A model generated the notes under the pieces. The model did no database searches. It had not been told where the DNA came from and saw nothing but the letters and a program-made list of their open reading frames with translations. Made by a program: the position numbers and the translations under genes. This document shows, piece by piece, positions 1 to 6,740 of a stretch of DNA of 7,887 bases. Numbering within the stretch: the first letter of the stretch is position 1; each line of letters begins with the position of its first letter. Source of the stretch: Bacteroidota bacterium (GTDB taxonomy: Bacteria; Bacteroidota; Bacteroidia; Chitinophagales; Chitinophagaceae); the NCBI GenBank assembly GCA_023386855.1, contig JAEWIW010000146.1:1-7887 (forward strand), given 5' to 3'.

Positions 1-1568
1 AGGTGCCGATGTTCCCGATCTATGTAGCCGATGGACAACATGGTTACCTTGAAAATACCCGTTATCCAAAGCCAGGTGATAAAAACCCGGAAGTAAAAAT
101 TGGTATCACTTCAGTTGATAACCCTTCTACTGTATGGGCTGATTTTGATGAAAAGAAGGACCAGTATTTTGGTACACCAAAATTTACTCCGCAGGGCGAT
201 CTCTGGGTGGAATGGATGAACAGGAACCAGGATACGCTGATCATTTACCAGGTAGCCAATGATGGTTCTAAAAAGCAGGTTTACCTCGAGCACCAGAAAA
301 CATGGATCACGCTGGATAATAACAATCGCGTTCAGTTTCTTGATAACGCAAAAGGATTTATTCTTACCAGCGATAAGGATGGATGGGAAAATCTTTACCT
401 CCATGATATGAGTGGTAAGCTGGTAAAGCAACTGACCACCGGCAATTTCTGGGGAACCGATATTGTAAAGATCGATAACAAAAACAAGCAGGTATATTTC
501 CAGGCAAGAAAAGAAAACTCTGCAAGATTTGATTTCTATAAAGTGGGCTTTGATGGAAAGGGCCTGGCAAGGTTAACCTTCGGTGAATATTCCCACGACC
601 AGGTATGGCTTAGTCCTAATGCGAAATATTTTATCACTGCTTATTCCAATGTAAGCACACCAACCACTATGGCATTGGTGAATATGAAAGGTAAAGTGAT
701 AAAAGAATTAGGCGATGTTCGTGGTGAAGAGTTTGACCAGTATGCATTACCTAAGACTGAACTGGTAAGAGTGAAATCTTTCGACCAGAAATTTGATTTG
801 CCGGTAAGCATCACTTATCCCATCAATTTTGATAAGTCGAAAAAATATCCCATCTACATCAGCATCTATGGTGGACCTAATGCAGGAACAGTGTACGACA
901 GGTGGAGGCCAACATTCCCATCAAACCTTTGGTTATCGCAGGAAGGCATTGTACTGGTTTCCATTGACAACCGCAGTTCGGGTCATTTTGGAAAAGAAGG
1001 ATTGAATTATATCTATCGCCAGCTGGGTAAGTATGAAATAGAGGATTATATGGCTGCTGCAAAATACCTGCGTTCACAAAGCTGGGCCGATACCAATAAG
1101 GTAGCGATCACTGGTGGAAGTTTCGGTGGTTACATGACCTGCATGGCATTGACCTATGGAGCGGATTATTTCACGCATGGTATTGCGAATGCATCGGTGA
1201 CCGACTGGAGCCTGTACGATACGCATTATACTGAAAGGTTCATGGATACACCTGGTGATAATCCTGAAGGATATAAAGCCACTTCAGTGATGACCTATGC
1301 GGATAAGTATAAGGGACTGCTGAAGATCATTCATGGCACTACCGATGATAATGTGCATATGCAGCAATCACTGCAGCTCATCAATGTGTTGGAAGATCTT
1401 GGAAAGCATTTCGAGCTGATGATCTATCCCAACGAGCGCCATGGTATTGGAGGAAATAACATGAAGAAGGGACTGCACAACAGGAATGAAAACCTTTACT
1501 TCATTTACAAGGAACTGCTGGAAAAACCCTTCCCTGCAGGACTGCTCGATAATAAGAAAGGTTTCTAG
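1..1568 (+). CDS. Dipeptidyl-peptidase IV-like S9 family serine peptidase, 5' end outside window
   Basis: Secreted or periplasmic prolyl dipeptidases of this family remove Xaa-Pro dipeptides from peptide N-termini. The reading frame is open to the left edge, so the start, any signal peptide and the Glu-Glu N-terminus-binding motif lie upstream; about 521 residues are visible of a usual 700 or more. Residues 1 to about 250 look like the end of the beta-propeller, and about 251-521 are the alpha/beta hydrolase domain. In window numbering the triad is Ser373 (in GGSFGGY), Asp448 (in HGTTDDNVH) and His480 (in ERHG). Trp402, Tyr405, Tyr409 and Asn450 sit at the same spacing from the serine as human DPP4 Trp659, Tyr662, Tyr666 and Asn710, and Tyr289 in YGGP matches the oxyanion Tyr547. 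Oddity: the elbow is GGSFGG rather than the GWSYGG of classical DPP IV. It ends at TAG and converges on the DksA-like gene. The S9 family is certain; DPP IV specificity is likely. Confidence 0.93.
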   Translation, partial: VPMFPIYVADGQHGYLENTRYPKPGDKNPEVKIGITSVDNPSTVWADFDEKKDQYFGTPKFTPQGDLWVEWMNRNQDTLIIYQVANDGSKKQVYLEHQKTWITLDNNNRVQFLDNAKGFILTSDKDGWENLYLHDMSGKLVKQLTTGNFWGTDIVKIDNKNKQVYFQARKENSARFDFYKVGFDGKGLARLTFGEYSHDQVWLSPNAKYFITAYSNVSTPTTMALVNMKGKVIKELGDVRGEEFDQYALPKTELVRVKSFDQKFDLPVSITYPINFDKSKKYPIYISIYGGPNAGTVYDRWRPTFPSNLWLSQEGIVLVSIDNRSSGHFGKEGLNYIYRQLGKYEIEDYMAAAKYLRSQSWADTNKVAITGGSFGGYMTCMALTYGADYFTHGIANASVTDWSLYDTHYTERFMDTPGDNPEGYKATSVMTYADKYKGLLKIIHGTTDDNVHMQQSLQLINVLEDLGKHFELMIYPNERHGIGGNNMKKGLHNRNENLYFIYKELLEKPFPAGLLDNKKGF

Positions 1569-1575
1569 TTTAGAT

Positions 1576-1618
1576 ACCCCGTGGCACGGGGGCGTGGCAC
1601 GCCCCCGTGCCACGGGGT
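1576..1618. repeat. Perfect 43-base GC-rich palindrome made of three smaller palindromes
   Basis: Arms 1576-1596 and 1598-1618 are exact inverted repeats of 21 bp around a single central base, 1597. The element can also be read as three consecutive palindromes: 1577-1591 (CCCCGTG-G-CACGGGG), 1593-1601 (CGTG-G-CACG) and 1603-1617 (CCCCGTG-C-CACGGGG), each separated by one base. It can therefore form one long hairpin or a three-armed structure. It begins 8 bases after the peptidase stop codon and has no T-tract of its own; the true terminator follows. It may be a dispersed REP-like palindrome, an RNase III substrate or a transcript-end stabiliser. The structure is read directly; any role is inference. 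Confidence 0.9.
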
Positions 1619-1630
1619 CAAATACAACAT

Positions 1631-1666
1631 AAAAAAAACCGGCACCCTCTGGCTGCCGGTTTTTTT
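1631..1666. terminator. Bidirectional intrinsic terminator between convergent genes
   Basis: The 6-bp stem CCGGCA (1639-1644) / TGCCGG (1654-1659) is preceded by eight A's and followed by seven T's, so either strand gives a GC stem with a U-tract. CC/GG pairs inside the 9-base loop can extend it. It can end the S9 peptidase message (+) and the ileS/DksA-like operon (-), whose stop codon lies about 20 bases to the right. Confidence 0.9.
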
Positions 1667-1684
1667 ATTTAAGCTTTTAACTAC

Positions 1685-2713
1685 TTATTTGTTCATCATC
1701 TGCTTGGCTTCGATGCTTAAAGTAGCATGAGGCACTGCACGGAGTCTTGCCTTATCGATAAGTTTACCGGTAACCCGGCAAATACCATAAGTCTTGTTTT
1801 CAATTCTCATGATCGCTTTTTCGAGGTGATCAATATAGTTGATCTGCCTGCTGGCCATCTGTGCAAGTTGTTCTCTTTCCATGCTCATGCTTCCATCTTC
1901 CATGGTCATATAGCGGTTTTCGCTTTCATCGCCACCCATTTCATCTTTGCGGGTGATCAGTCCCTGGAGATAAGCAAGTTCCTTTTTAGCCTGGTCAAGC
2001 TTCTTTTGAATCAAGTCTCTAAATTCATTTAATTCGGCATCACTGTAACGCATTGTTGGTCCTGTTTGTGGTGTTTCCGGTGTGTCAAGTACGGACTTAA
2101 TAAACTCAGGCTCATACTTCTTAACCGATTTGGTTTTGATTTCTGGAATAACAAGTTTGGCAGGTTTGGGGGTTTCATCCTGTTTCTTTGTTGCCTTCGG
2201 AGCTGGAGCGGGGGTTGCCGCTTCCTTTTTATCCGACGGCTTTACTTCAGCAACCGGTTCTTTTATCGGGGCAGCTTTTTTAGTATCTGCTTTTTTACTA
2301 TCGGTTTTTTTGATGTCTTTCACTTCCTTTACTTCTTTGGTTTCATGAACTTCTTTCGCTACAGGTTTGGAAGCTTTGGATACTGTGGGAGCATGTGCTG
2401 CTTTCGCGGCTTTGGCGGCCTTGGCCACCGGTTTTTCAGCCGTCTTCTTCACAGGTTCCTTGCTAACCGGCTTCTTTGAAGCAGCGGCTTTACCCAGGGG
2501 TTTTGAAGGGGCAGCTTTTTTTGCAGCTGAGGGAACAGCGGCCTTTGCTGCTTTTGCAGTACCGTTAGATTTACCGTTGGTGGCTGCTTTAGCCGTTGAA
2601 ACAGCTTTGCTATGGTTTGCGGCTTTAACAGCAGCTTTTTTTACCGGGGCTGCTTTCTTTGCAGGTATTGCTTTTTTTGCTGCCTTGGCGGCCGCATTTT
2701 TTTTGGTTGCCAT
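1685..2713 (-). CDS. TraR/DksA-family protein with a long lysine/alanine-rich, histone H1-like N-terminus
   Basis: The 342-residue protein has two parts. Residues 1 to about 190 are low complexity, rich in Lys, Ala and Pro with repeated KAAK/AAKK units and a charged stretch (KEVKEVKD) near 125-132; this resembles histone H1-like or AlgP-like tails and suggests nucleic-acid binding. Residues about 221-342 are a TraR/DksA domain: a helical hairpin (about 223-305), then the finger-like segment YGICRVTGKLI...RLRAVPHATLSIEA. Of the four zinc-ligand positions only Cys312 remains; the others read Thr315, Ser333 and Ala336. I see no clear DxxDxA tip motif of E. coli DksA. Family members usually bind RNA polymerase through the secondary channel, but that role is not assured here. 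The ATG lies 4 bases after the ileS stop with no clear Shine-Dalgarno, so it is probably co-transcribed and perhaps translationally coupled. Family is well supported; molecular role is uncertain. Confidence 0.9.
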   Translation of the reverse strand: MATKKNAAAKAAKKAIPAKKAAPVKKAAVKAANHSKAVSTAKAATNGKSNGTAKAAKAAVPSAAKKAAPSKPLGKAAASKKPVSKEPVKKTAEKPVAKAAKAAKAAHAPTVSKASKPVAKEVHETKEVKEVKDIKKTDSKKADTKKAAPIKEPVAEVKPSDKKEAATPAPAPKATKKQDETPKPAKLVIPEIKTKSVKKYEPEFIKSVLDTPETPQTGPTMRYSDAELNEFRDLIQKKLDQAKKELAYLQGLITRKDEMGGDESENRYMTMEDGSMSMEREQLAQMASRQINYIDHLEKAIMRIENKTYGICRVTGKLIDKARLRAVPHATLSIEAKQMMNK

Positions 2714-2717
2714 ACGG

Positions 2718-5700
2718 TTAGGCTTTTTTTGAAACGATCACTTTTAATGGAATATCGTTGACCTCAATTTGGGTGCCATCTGCCAGATCCGGGAAGAATT
2801 CTAACTGGTCGGCCAAAATTTCGGTGCTGATGTATTGTTTAAAGTTCTCAATGGAGGTCTTCAGCGTATCATTTCCTGATATTTGAACCCTGATCCTGTC
2901 GGTCACTTCAAATCCGTTATCCTTCCTGATCTTCTGAATCCTGTTTACCAGTTCCCTTGCATGCCCTTCCTGTTCCAACCCGGGTGTTACGGTAACATCC
3001 AAAGCAACCGTTAACTGGTCCTTATTGGCCACCATCCATCCCGGGATATCCTCACTACTGATTTCAACCTCATGGATTTGTAATATTAAGGGTTCGTTAT
3101 CAATAAACAAAGTGTAACTTCCTTCTTTTTCAAATTTTGCGATCTCCTCCTGGTTAAAATTCCCTAATGCAGCGCTCACCTGTTTCATTTTCGCTCCCAG
3201 CCGCTTTCCGAGGATCACGAAATTGGGTTTAATCTTCTTATGGATAAAGCTGTTATCGGCATCCAGGAATTCAATCTCTTTTACATTCACTTCATTCTTA
3301 ACGAGTTCACTCACCAGCGATATCTGCTCCTTCATCCTTTCATTCATTACCGGCAACAGCACTTTCTGCAGGGGCTGCCTTACCTTGATGTTTACTTTCT
3401 TCCTGAGCGAAAGCACCAGCGAAGAAATAACCTGCGCCATGTTCATTCTTTCTTCCAGGGCAGTATCGATCATGGATTCATCGGGTTGTGGGAACAGCAC
3501 ATGGTGCACCGATGCTTCCTTATGCTTCCCGGTAACAGCATTAAGGTTCCTGAAGATCATATCACTAAAGAATGGCGATATGGGAGCCATCAGGCGGCAT
3601 ACCGTTTCGAGGCATTCGTAAAGTGTCTGGTAAGCACAGATCTTGTCGTGCTCGTATTCTCCCTTCCAGAACCTCCTTCGACAAAGCCTTACATACCAGT
3701 TACTTAAATGCTCATCCACGAAGTCTTCGATCGCCCTTCCCGCATGGGTGGGCTCGTAATCGTCCATATACTGGTTCACCGTACGGATCATCGTATTAAG
3801 GGATGAAATGATCCAGCGGTCGATCTCCGGTCTTTGTTCAAGAGGAACATAATTCTCCCTAAACGAAAATCCATCCACGTTGGCATATAGCGCGAAGAAC
3901 TGGTAGGTATTATATAAGGTACCGAAGAACTTCCGCTGCACTTCTTTGATCCCTTCGATATCAAATTTCAAACTATCCCAGGGTGAAGCATTGGTAATGA
4001 GGTACCAACGGGTAGCATCCGCTCCGTATTTCGCAATGGTATCGAAAGGATCCACCACGTTACCCAGCCGCTTACTCATCTTATTTCCGTTCTTATCGAG
4101 CACCAGTCCATTAGCCACGCAGGTTTTATAGGCCACGCTGTCGAACAGCATTACCCCGATGGCATGGAGGGTATAAAACCATCCGCGGGTCTGGTCAACC
4201 CCTTCAGCGATAAAATCGGCGGGGAAGTTCTTTTCAAAAATCTCTTTATTCTCGAAGGGGAAATGCCATTGAGCATAAGGCATCGATCCTGAATCGAACC
4301 ATACATCCACCAGGTCGGGCACCCTTTTCATTGGCTTGCCCGATTCACTGATTAAAATGATCTCATCAACATAAGGTTTATGCAGGTCAAGAATACCTTC
4401 ATGCAGGTAGTTCTTGTTCACCTCACCGCCCAACACTTCATTTGCCTTCCTGATGCCGGCATTGAGTTCTTCGATGGAACCAATGCAAACTTCTTCAGCG
4501 CCATCCTCCGTTTTCCAGATGGGCAATGGTGTTCCCCAATAGCGGCTGCGACTGAGGTTCCAGTCCACCATATTCTCGAGCCAGTTGCCAAAGCGGCCTT
4601 CGCCTGTTGAACGGGGCTTCCAGTTGATGGTCCTGTTCAGCTCCACCATCCTGTCTTTCACCGCCGTGGTTTTGATGAACCATGCATCCAGCGGGTAATA
4701 CAATACAGGCTTGTCGGTTCTCCAGCAATGCGGGTAATTGTGCTCGTATTTTTCGATCCGGAAGGCCCGGTTCTCTTTTTTAAGTTTCACACAGATGTCA
4801 ACATTGACATCCACGTATTCTTTTTCGTCTTTATAATTTTTTACAAAGCGGTTACTGAATTCTCCCAGTCCATCCACGAACTTTCCTTCCCGGTCGACCA
4901 GGGTCAGGATGCCGATACCATATTTTTTTCCTACGCGGTAATCGTCGGCACCAAAAGCCGGCGCAGTATGCACGATACCGGTACCATCTTCAGTGGTAAC
5001 AAAATCACCAAGCAAAACACGGAAGGGATCCCCTTCGGCTTTTTCGGCCGAGTTGGCTTCATAAGGAAGCAGTTGTTCATAGCGGCATTCTTCCAGCTGT
5101 TTTCCCTTGAATTCGGTTAGGATACGCCAGGGCAGCAGTTTATCGCCTTCTTTATAGTCGTCCATTTCAGCGTTCTCGCCTTCCGGTTTGAAATAGCGAC
5201 CTACCAGGTCCTTTGCCAGCACTACGTTTATTGGCAAATGAGTATAGGGATTGAAGGTCTTCACCAGCAAGTAACTGATATTGGCTCCAACGGTAAGTCC
5301 GAGGTTGGAAGGAAGGGTCCAGGGAGTGGTAGTCCAGGCCAGGAAGAAAATTTCCGGGTTGGCATTGTCCTGCCCAACTGCATCGAACAGGAAAGCGGAG
5401 CGTTCATTCTTCACTGCCTTGAACATGGCCACGGCCGATGTATCCTTCACCATTTTATAGGTTCCCGGCTGGTTCAGTTCGTGTGAGCTCAGGCCGGTTC
5501 CGGCGGCTGGTGAATAGGGCTGAATGCTAACGCTTTGGTAGAGAAATCCTTTTTTATACAGCTCAGAAAGGATCCACCAGAGGGTTTCGATATAGTCGTT
5601 CTTAAAAGTGATATAAGGATCTTTAAGGTCGACCCAATACCCCATTTTCTGGGTGATCTCATCCCATTTATCCTTGTATTTCAATACCTCGCGGCGGCAG

Positions 5701-6062
5701 GTATCATTGTATTCCGCTACAGATATAGTTTTGCCGATATCTTCCTTTGTAATGCCCAGCAGTTTTTCAACACCCAGTTCAACCGGTAGTCCATGCGTAT
5801 CCCAGCCTCCTTTACGGTTCACCTGAAATCCCTTCATGGTTTTGTAACGACAAACAAGGTCCTTCAGGGTGCGGGAAATCACGTGGTGTATCCCGGGCAT
5901 TCCATTGGCGGAGGGTGGACCTTCATAAAATACGAATGGTGCTGCTCCTTCTCTTATGGAAATACTTTTCTCGAATGCCTTTTCCTGTTGCCATTGTTCA
6001 AAGACCTCTTTTTCAAACGCTGGGAGGTTGAGCTGGCCAAATTCTTTATACCTGTTGGACAT
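2718..6062 (-). CDS. ileS: Isoleucyl-tRNA synthetase, type 2, with GxHH in place of the HxGH signature
   Basis: This cytoplasmic class I enzyme charges tRNA-Ile with isoleucine. The 1114-residue length fits the type 2 (eukaryote-like) form. In order: the catalytic signature region PPSANGMPGIHH (49-60), GWDTHGLPVE (87-95), the CP1 editing domain with TTTPWTLPSN (244-253) and GTGIVHTAPAFGADDY (360-375), DVWFDSG (586-592), GVDQTRGWF (621-629), KMSKR (661-665), a helical anticodon-binding domain (about 710-870) and a type 2 C-terminal region with PGLEQEGHARELVNRI (1027-1042). No cysteine-based zinc site of type 1 enzymes is seen at the C-terminus. Oddity: aligned with canonical ANGxxHxGH, residues 57-60 read GIHH, so the first His and the Gly are exchanged. 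The start is set by an AGGAG 8 bases before the ATG and by homology of the N-terminus. It is first in an operon with the DksA-like gene. Confidence 0.98.
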   Translation of the reverse strand: MSNRYKEFGQLNLPAFEKEVFEQWQQEKAFEKSISIREGAAPFVFYEGPPSANGMPGIHHVISRTLKDLVCRYKTMKGFQVNRKGGWDTHGLPVELGVEKLLGITKEDIGKTISVAEYNDTCRREVLKYKDKWDEITQKMGYWVDLKDPYITFKNDYIETLWWILSELYKKGFLYQSVSIQPYSPAAGTGLSSHELNQPGTYKMVKDTSAVAMFKAVKNERSAFLFDAVGQDNANPEIFFLAWTTTPWTLPSNLGLTVGANISYLLVKTFNPYTHLPINVVLAKDLVGRYFKPEGENAEMDDYKEGDKLLPWRILTEFKGKQLEECRYEQLLPYEANSAEKAEGDPFRVLLGDFVTTEDGTGIVHTAPAFGADDYRVGKKYGIGILTLVDREGKFVDGLGEFSNRFVKNYKDEKEYVDVNVDICVKLKKENRAFRIEKYEHNYPHCWRTDKPVLYYPLDAWFIKTTAVKDRMVELNRTINWKPRSTGEGRFGNWLENMVDWNLSRSRYWGTPLPIWKTEDGAEEVCIGSIEELNAGIRKANEVLGGEVNKNYLHEGILDLHKPYVDEIILISESGKPMKRVPDLVDVWFDSGSMPYAQWHFPFENKEIFEKNFPADFIAEGVDQTRGWFYTLHAIGVMLFDSVAYKTCVANGLVLDKNGNKMSKRLGNVVDPFDTIAKYGADATRWYLITNASPWDSLKFDIEGIKEVQRKFFGTLYNTYQFFALYANVDGFSFRENYVPLEQRPEIDRWIISSLNTMIRTVNQYMDDYEPTHAGRAIEDFVDEHLSNWYVRLCRRRFWKGEYEHDKICAYQTLYECLETVCRLMAPISPFFSDMIFRNLNAVTGKHKEASVHHVLFPQPDESMIDTALEERMNMAQVISSLVLSLRKKVNIKVRQPLQKVLLPVMNERMKEQISLVSELVKNEVNVKEIEFLDADNSFIHKKIKPNFVILGKRLGAKMKQVSAALGNFNQEEIAKFEKEGSYTLFIDNEPLILQIHEVEISSEDIPGWMVANKDQLTVALDVTVTPGLEQEGHARELVNRIQKIRKDNGFEVTDRIRVQISGNDTLKTSIENFKQYISTEILADQLEFFPDLADGTQIEVNDIPLKVIVSKKA

Positions 6063-6070
6063 ATGATTAA

Positions 6071-6075
6071 CTCCT
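6071..6075 (-). promoter_or_regulatory. Shine-Dalgarno sequence of ileS
   Basis: The minus strand reads AGGAG followed by 8 bases and then the ileS ATG. This is a good match in a lineage that often lacks such sites, and it supports the start at 6062. Confidence 0.7.
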
Positions 6076-6099
6076 GGGGATGGAAAATTTAAAAGTCAG

Positions 6100-6107
6100 C
6101 AAAGATA
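6100..6107 (-). promoter_or_regulatory. Candidate -7 element of the ileS promoter
   Basis: The minus strand reads TATCTTTG, an exact match to the Bacteroidota -7 element TAnnTTTG. Transcription would begin near 6093, giving a leader of about 30 bases before the ileS ATG. No convincing TTTG -33 element is seen at the expected distance, so the call is moderate. Confidence 0.45.
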
Positions 6108-6132
6108 GGAAATCAGATTTGCAGATAATAGG

Positions 6133-6165
6133 TTTGGGAATGAGCCTAACATAATTGTAACTTTG
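6133..6165 (+). promoter_or_regulatory. Candidate plus-strand promoter, TTTG-N21-TAnnTTTG
   Basis: TTTG at 6133-6136 and TAACTTTG at 6158-6165 are separated by 21 bases, matching both boxes of the Bacteroidota primary sigma factor pattern. It points away from ileS, with a predicted start near 6171. No long reading frame follows until hemN at 6741, and a terminator lies between, so it probably drives a non-coding or leader transcript. Confidence 0.5.
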
Positions 6166-6303
6166 CCCCTGTTGCATTGGAATTGCACTCCCCATGAAAA
6201 TTGAAATTCTAATCAACATCTAATCCACATTACCCATCCGCACCCTGGTTTGCCAATTTTTGGCATGGTTTCTGAAAACGTATGAGAGAACAAAACGAAA
6301 TGA

Positions 6304-6319
6304 ATATCCCGCGGGATAT
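6304..6319. repeat. Perfect 16-bp palindrome ATATCCCGCGGGATAT
   Basis: The two 8-base halves are exact reverse complements with no spacer. This suits a dimeric DNA-binding protein site, or a stem within the candidate RNA. No known regulator motif is recognised. Confidence 0.5.
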
Positions 6320-6366
6320 ATAAAATATTTGAAGTCTTTTCTACGGTTTAGGGTTTAGGGGTTAAA

Positions 6367-6390
6367 ACGGGGAGTATTCCTACTCCCCGT
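6367..6390. other. Perfect 10-bp stem-loop, possible attenuator
   Basis: ACGGGGAGTA (6367-6376) and TACTCCCCGT (6381-6390) pair perfectly around a TTCC loop. On the plus strand it is followed by TTCCTTT, a weak U-tract; on the minus strand by TTTT. It may be a weak terminator in either direction or a structural stem of the candidate RNA. Two tandem TTTAGGG units (6347-6360) lie just before it. Confidence 0.55.
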
Positions 6391-6540
6391 TCCTTTAAAA
6401 AAAAGATTTCCGTACCACCCGTTTTTAATCTCTGATAAGCCTGTGTTTGACCTTATTCTATTAAAATTTGAAATCCATTTCTAAGAAAACCGCCGATTAA
6501 GGCCAGTCCGGAAAAACAAAATGATCTTCGCCCTATACGA

Positions 6541-6566
6541 GCCTTCCTGAACAGGAAGGCTTTTTT
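6541..6566 (+). terminator. Strong plus-strand intrinsic terminator with no coding gene upstream
   Basis: GCCTTCCTG (6541-6549) and CAGGAAGGC (6552-6560) form a stem, in practice 7 bp with a TGAACA loop, followed at once by six T's. No A-tract precedes it, so it works on the plus strand only. Because no plus-strand gene lies between 6063 and it, it implies an untranslated transcript upstream, or attenuation of a hemN leader. Confidence 0.8.
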
Positions 6567-6660
6567 ATTTCCGGATCATATTATCCCGGGTATTTTCTTG
6601 CAAAACACCTGAATTATATTGCCTGTATCATATATTTTAAGAGGATTCACTTAGGCAAAG

Positions 6661-6701
6661 GCCTATTTTTCTGACAAAAGTCAGTTCCCAAAGAAATAGG
6701 C
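6661..6701. promoter_or_regulatory. Nested inverted repeats upstream of hemN, candidate Crp/Fnr-type operator
   Basis: The inner repeat CTGAC-AAAA-GTCAG (6671-6684) has the 5-4-5 geometry of Crp/Fnr-family sites (the Fnr consensus is TTGAT-N4-ATCAA). It is enclosed by outer arms GCCTATTT (6661-6668) and AAATAGGC (6694-6701), 8 bp each and exact. The inner site ends 56 bases before the hemN ATG. Oxygen-responsive control of hemN by Fnr-like proteins is known in other bacteria, so an operator is plausible. The whole can also fold as an RNA stem-loop in the hemN leader. No clear hemN promoter was found to fix its position relative to transcription. Confidence 0.4.
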
Positions 6702-6740
6702 ATCATGTACCGCCAATCCATCGCCCCATAGTTTTGCCCT

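Larger units (their letters stand above)
6171..6566 (+). ncRNA. Candidate non-coding transcript or leader RNA between ileS and hemN
   Basis: About 395 bases lie between a two-box promoter match and a strong intrinsic terminator on the same strand, without a reading frame of useful length. Inside are TGCCAA-TTT-TTGGCA (6251-6265), the palindrome at 6304-6319 and a 10-bp hairpin at 6367-6390. I looked for signatures of tmRNA, RNase P RNA and 4.5S RNA and did not recognise any; 6S RNA cannot be excluded by eye. It could instead be a long hemN leader with attenuation at 6541-6566. The boundaries are predicted, not seen. Confidence 0.3.

Noticed and set aside
2066..2732. Plus-strand reading frames of 88-137 codons opposite the DksA-like gene
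   Set aside because: They are the complement of the Lys/Ala-rich repeat, which gives Ala/Phe/Gly-rich translations with no family features; the minus-strand frame has a recognisable domain.
3223..5789. Several plus-strand frames opposite ileS
   Set aside because: ileS is continuous and carries all synthetase motifs on the minus strand; the opposing frames show no domain or start signals.
6265..6323. Two overlapping micro-frames (6 and 13 codons) joined at ATGA
   Set aside because: Too short to separate from chance, with no ribosome-binding signal or conservation evidence.
6347..6360. Two TTTAGGG units resembling telomere repeats
   Set aside because: Only two copies in a clearly bacterial context; most likely coincidence.
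6490..6530. GGCCAGTCCGGAAAAAC resembling part of the 4.5S RNA core
   Set aside because: The conserved GGAAGGnAGCAGCC portion is missing, so it is not supported as SRP RNA.
6521..6550. Nine-codon frame MIFALYEPS ending inside the terminator stem
   Set aside because: A-rich upstream sequence is suggestive, but the length is within chance and nothing links it to hemN control.
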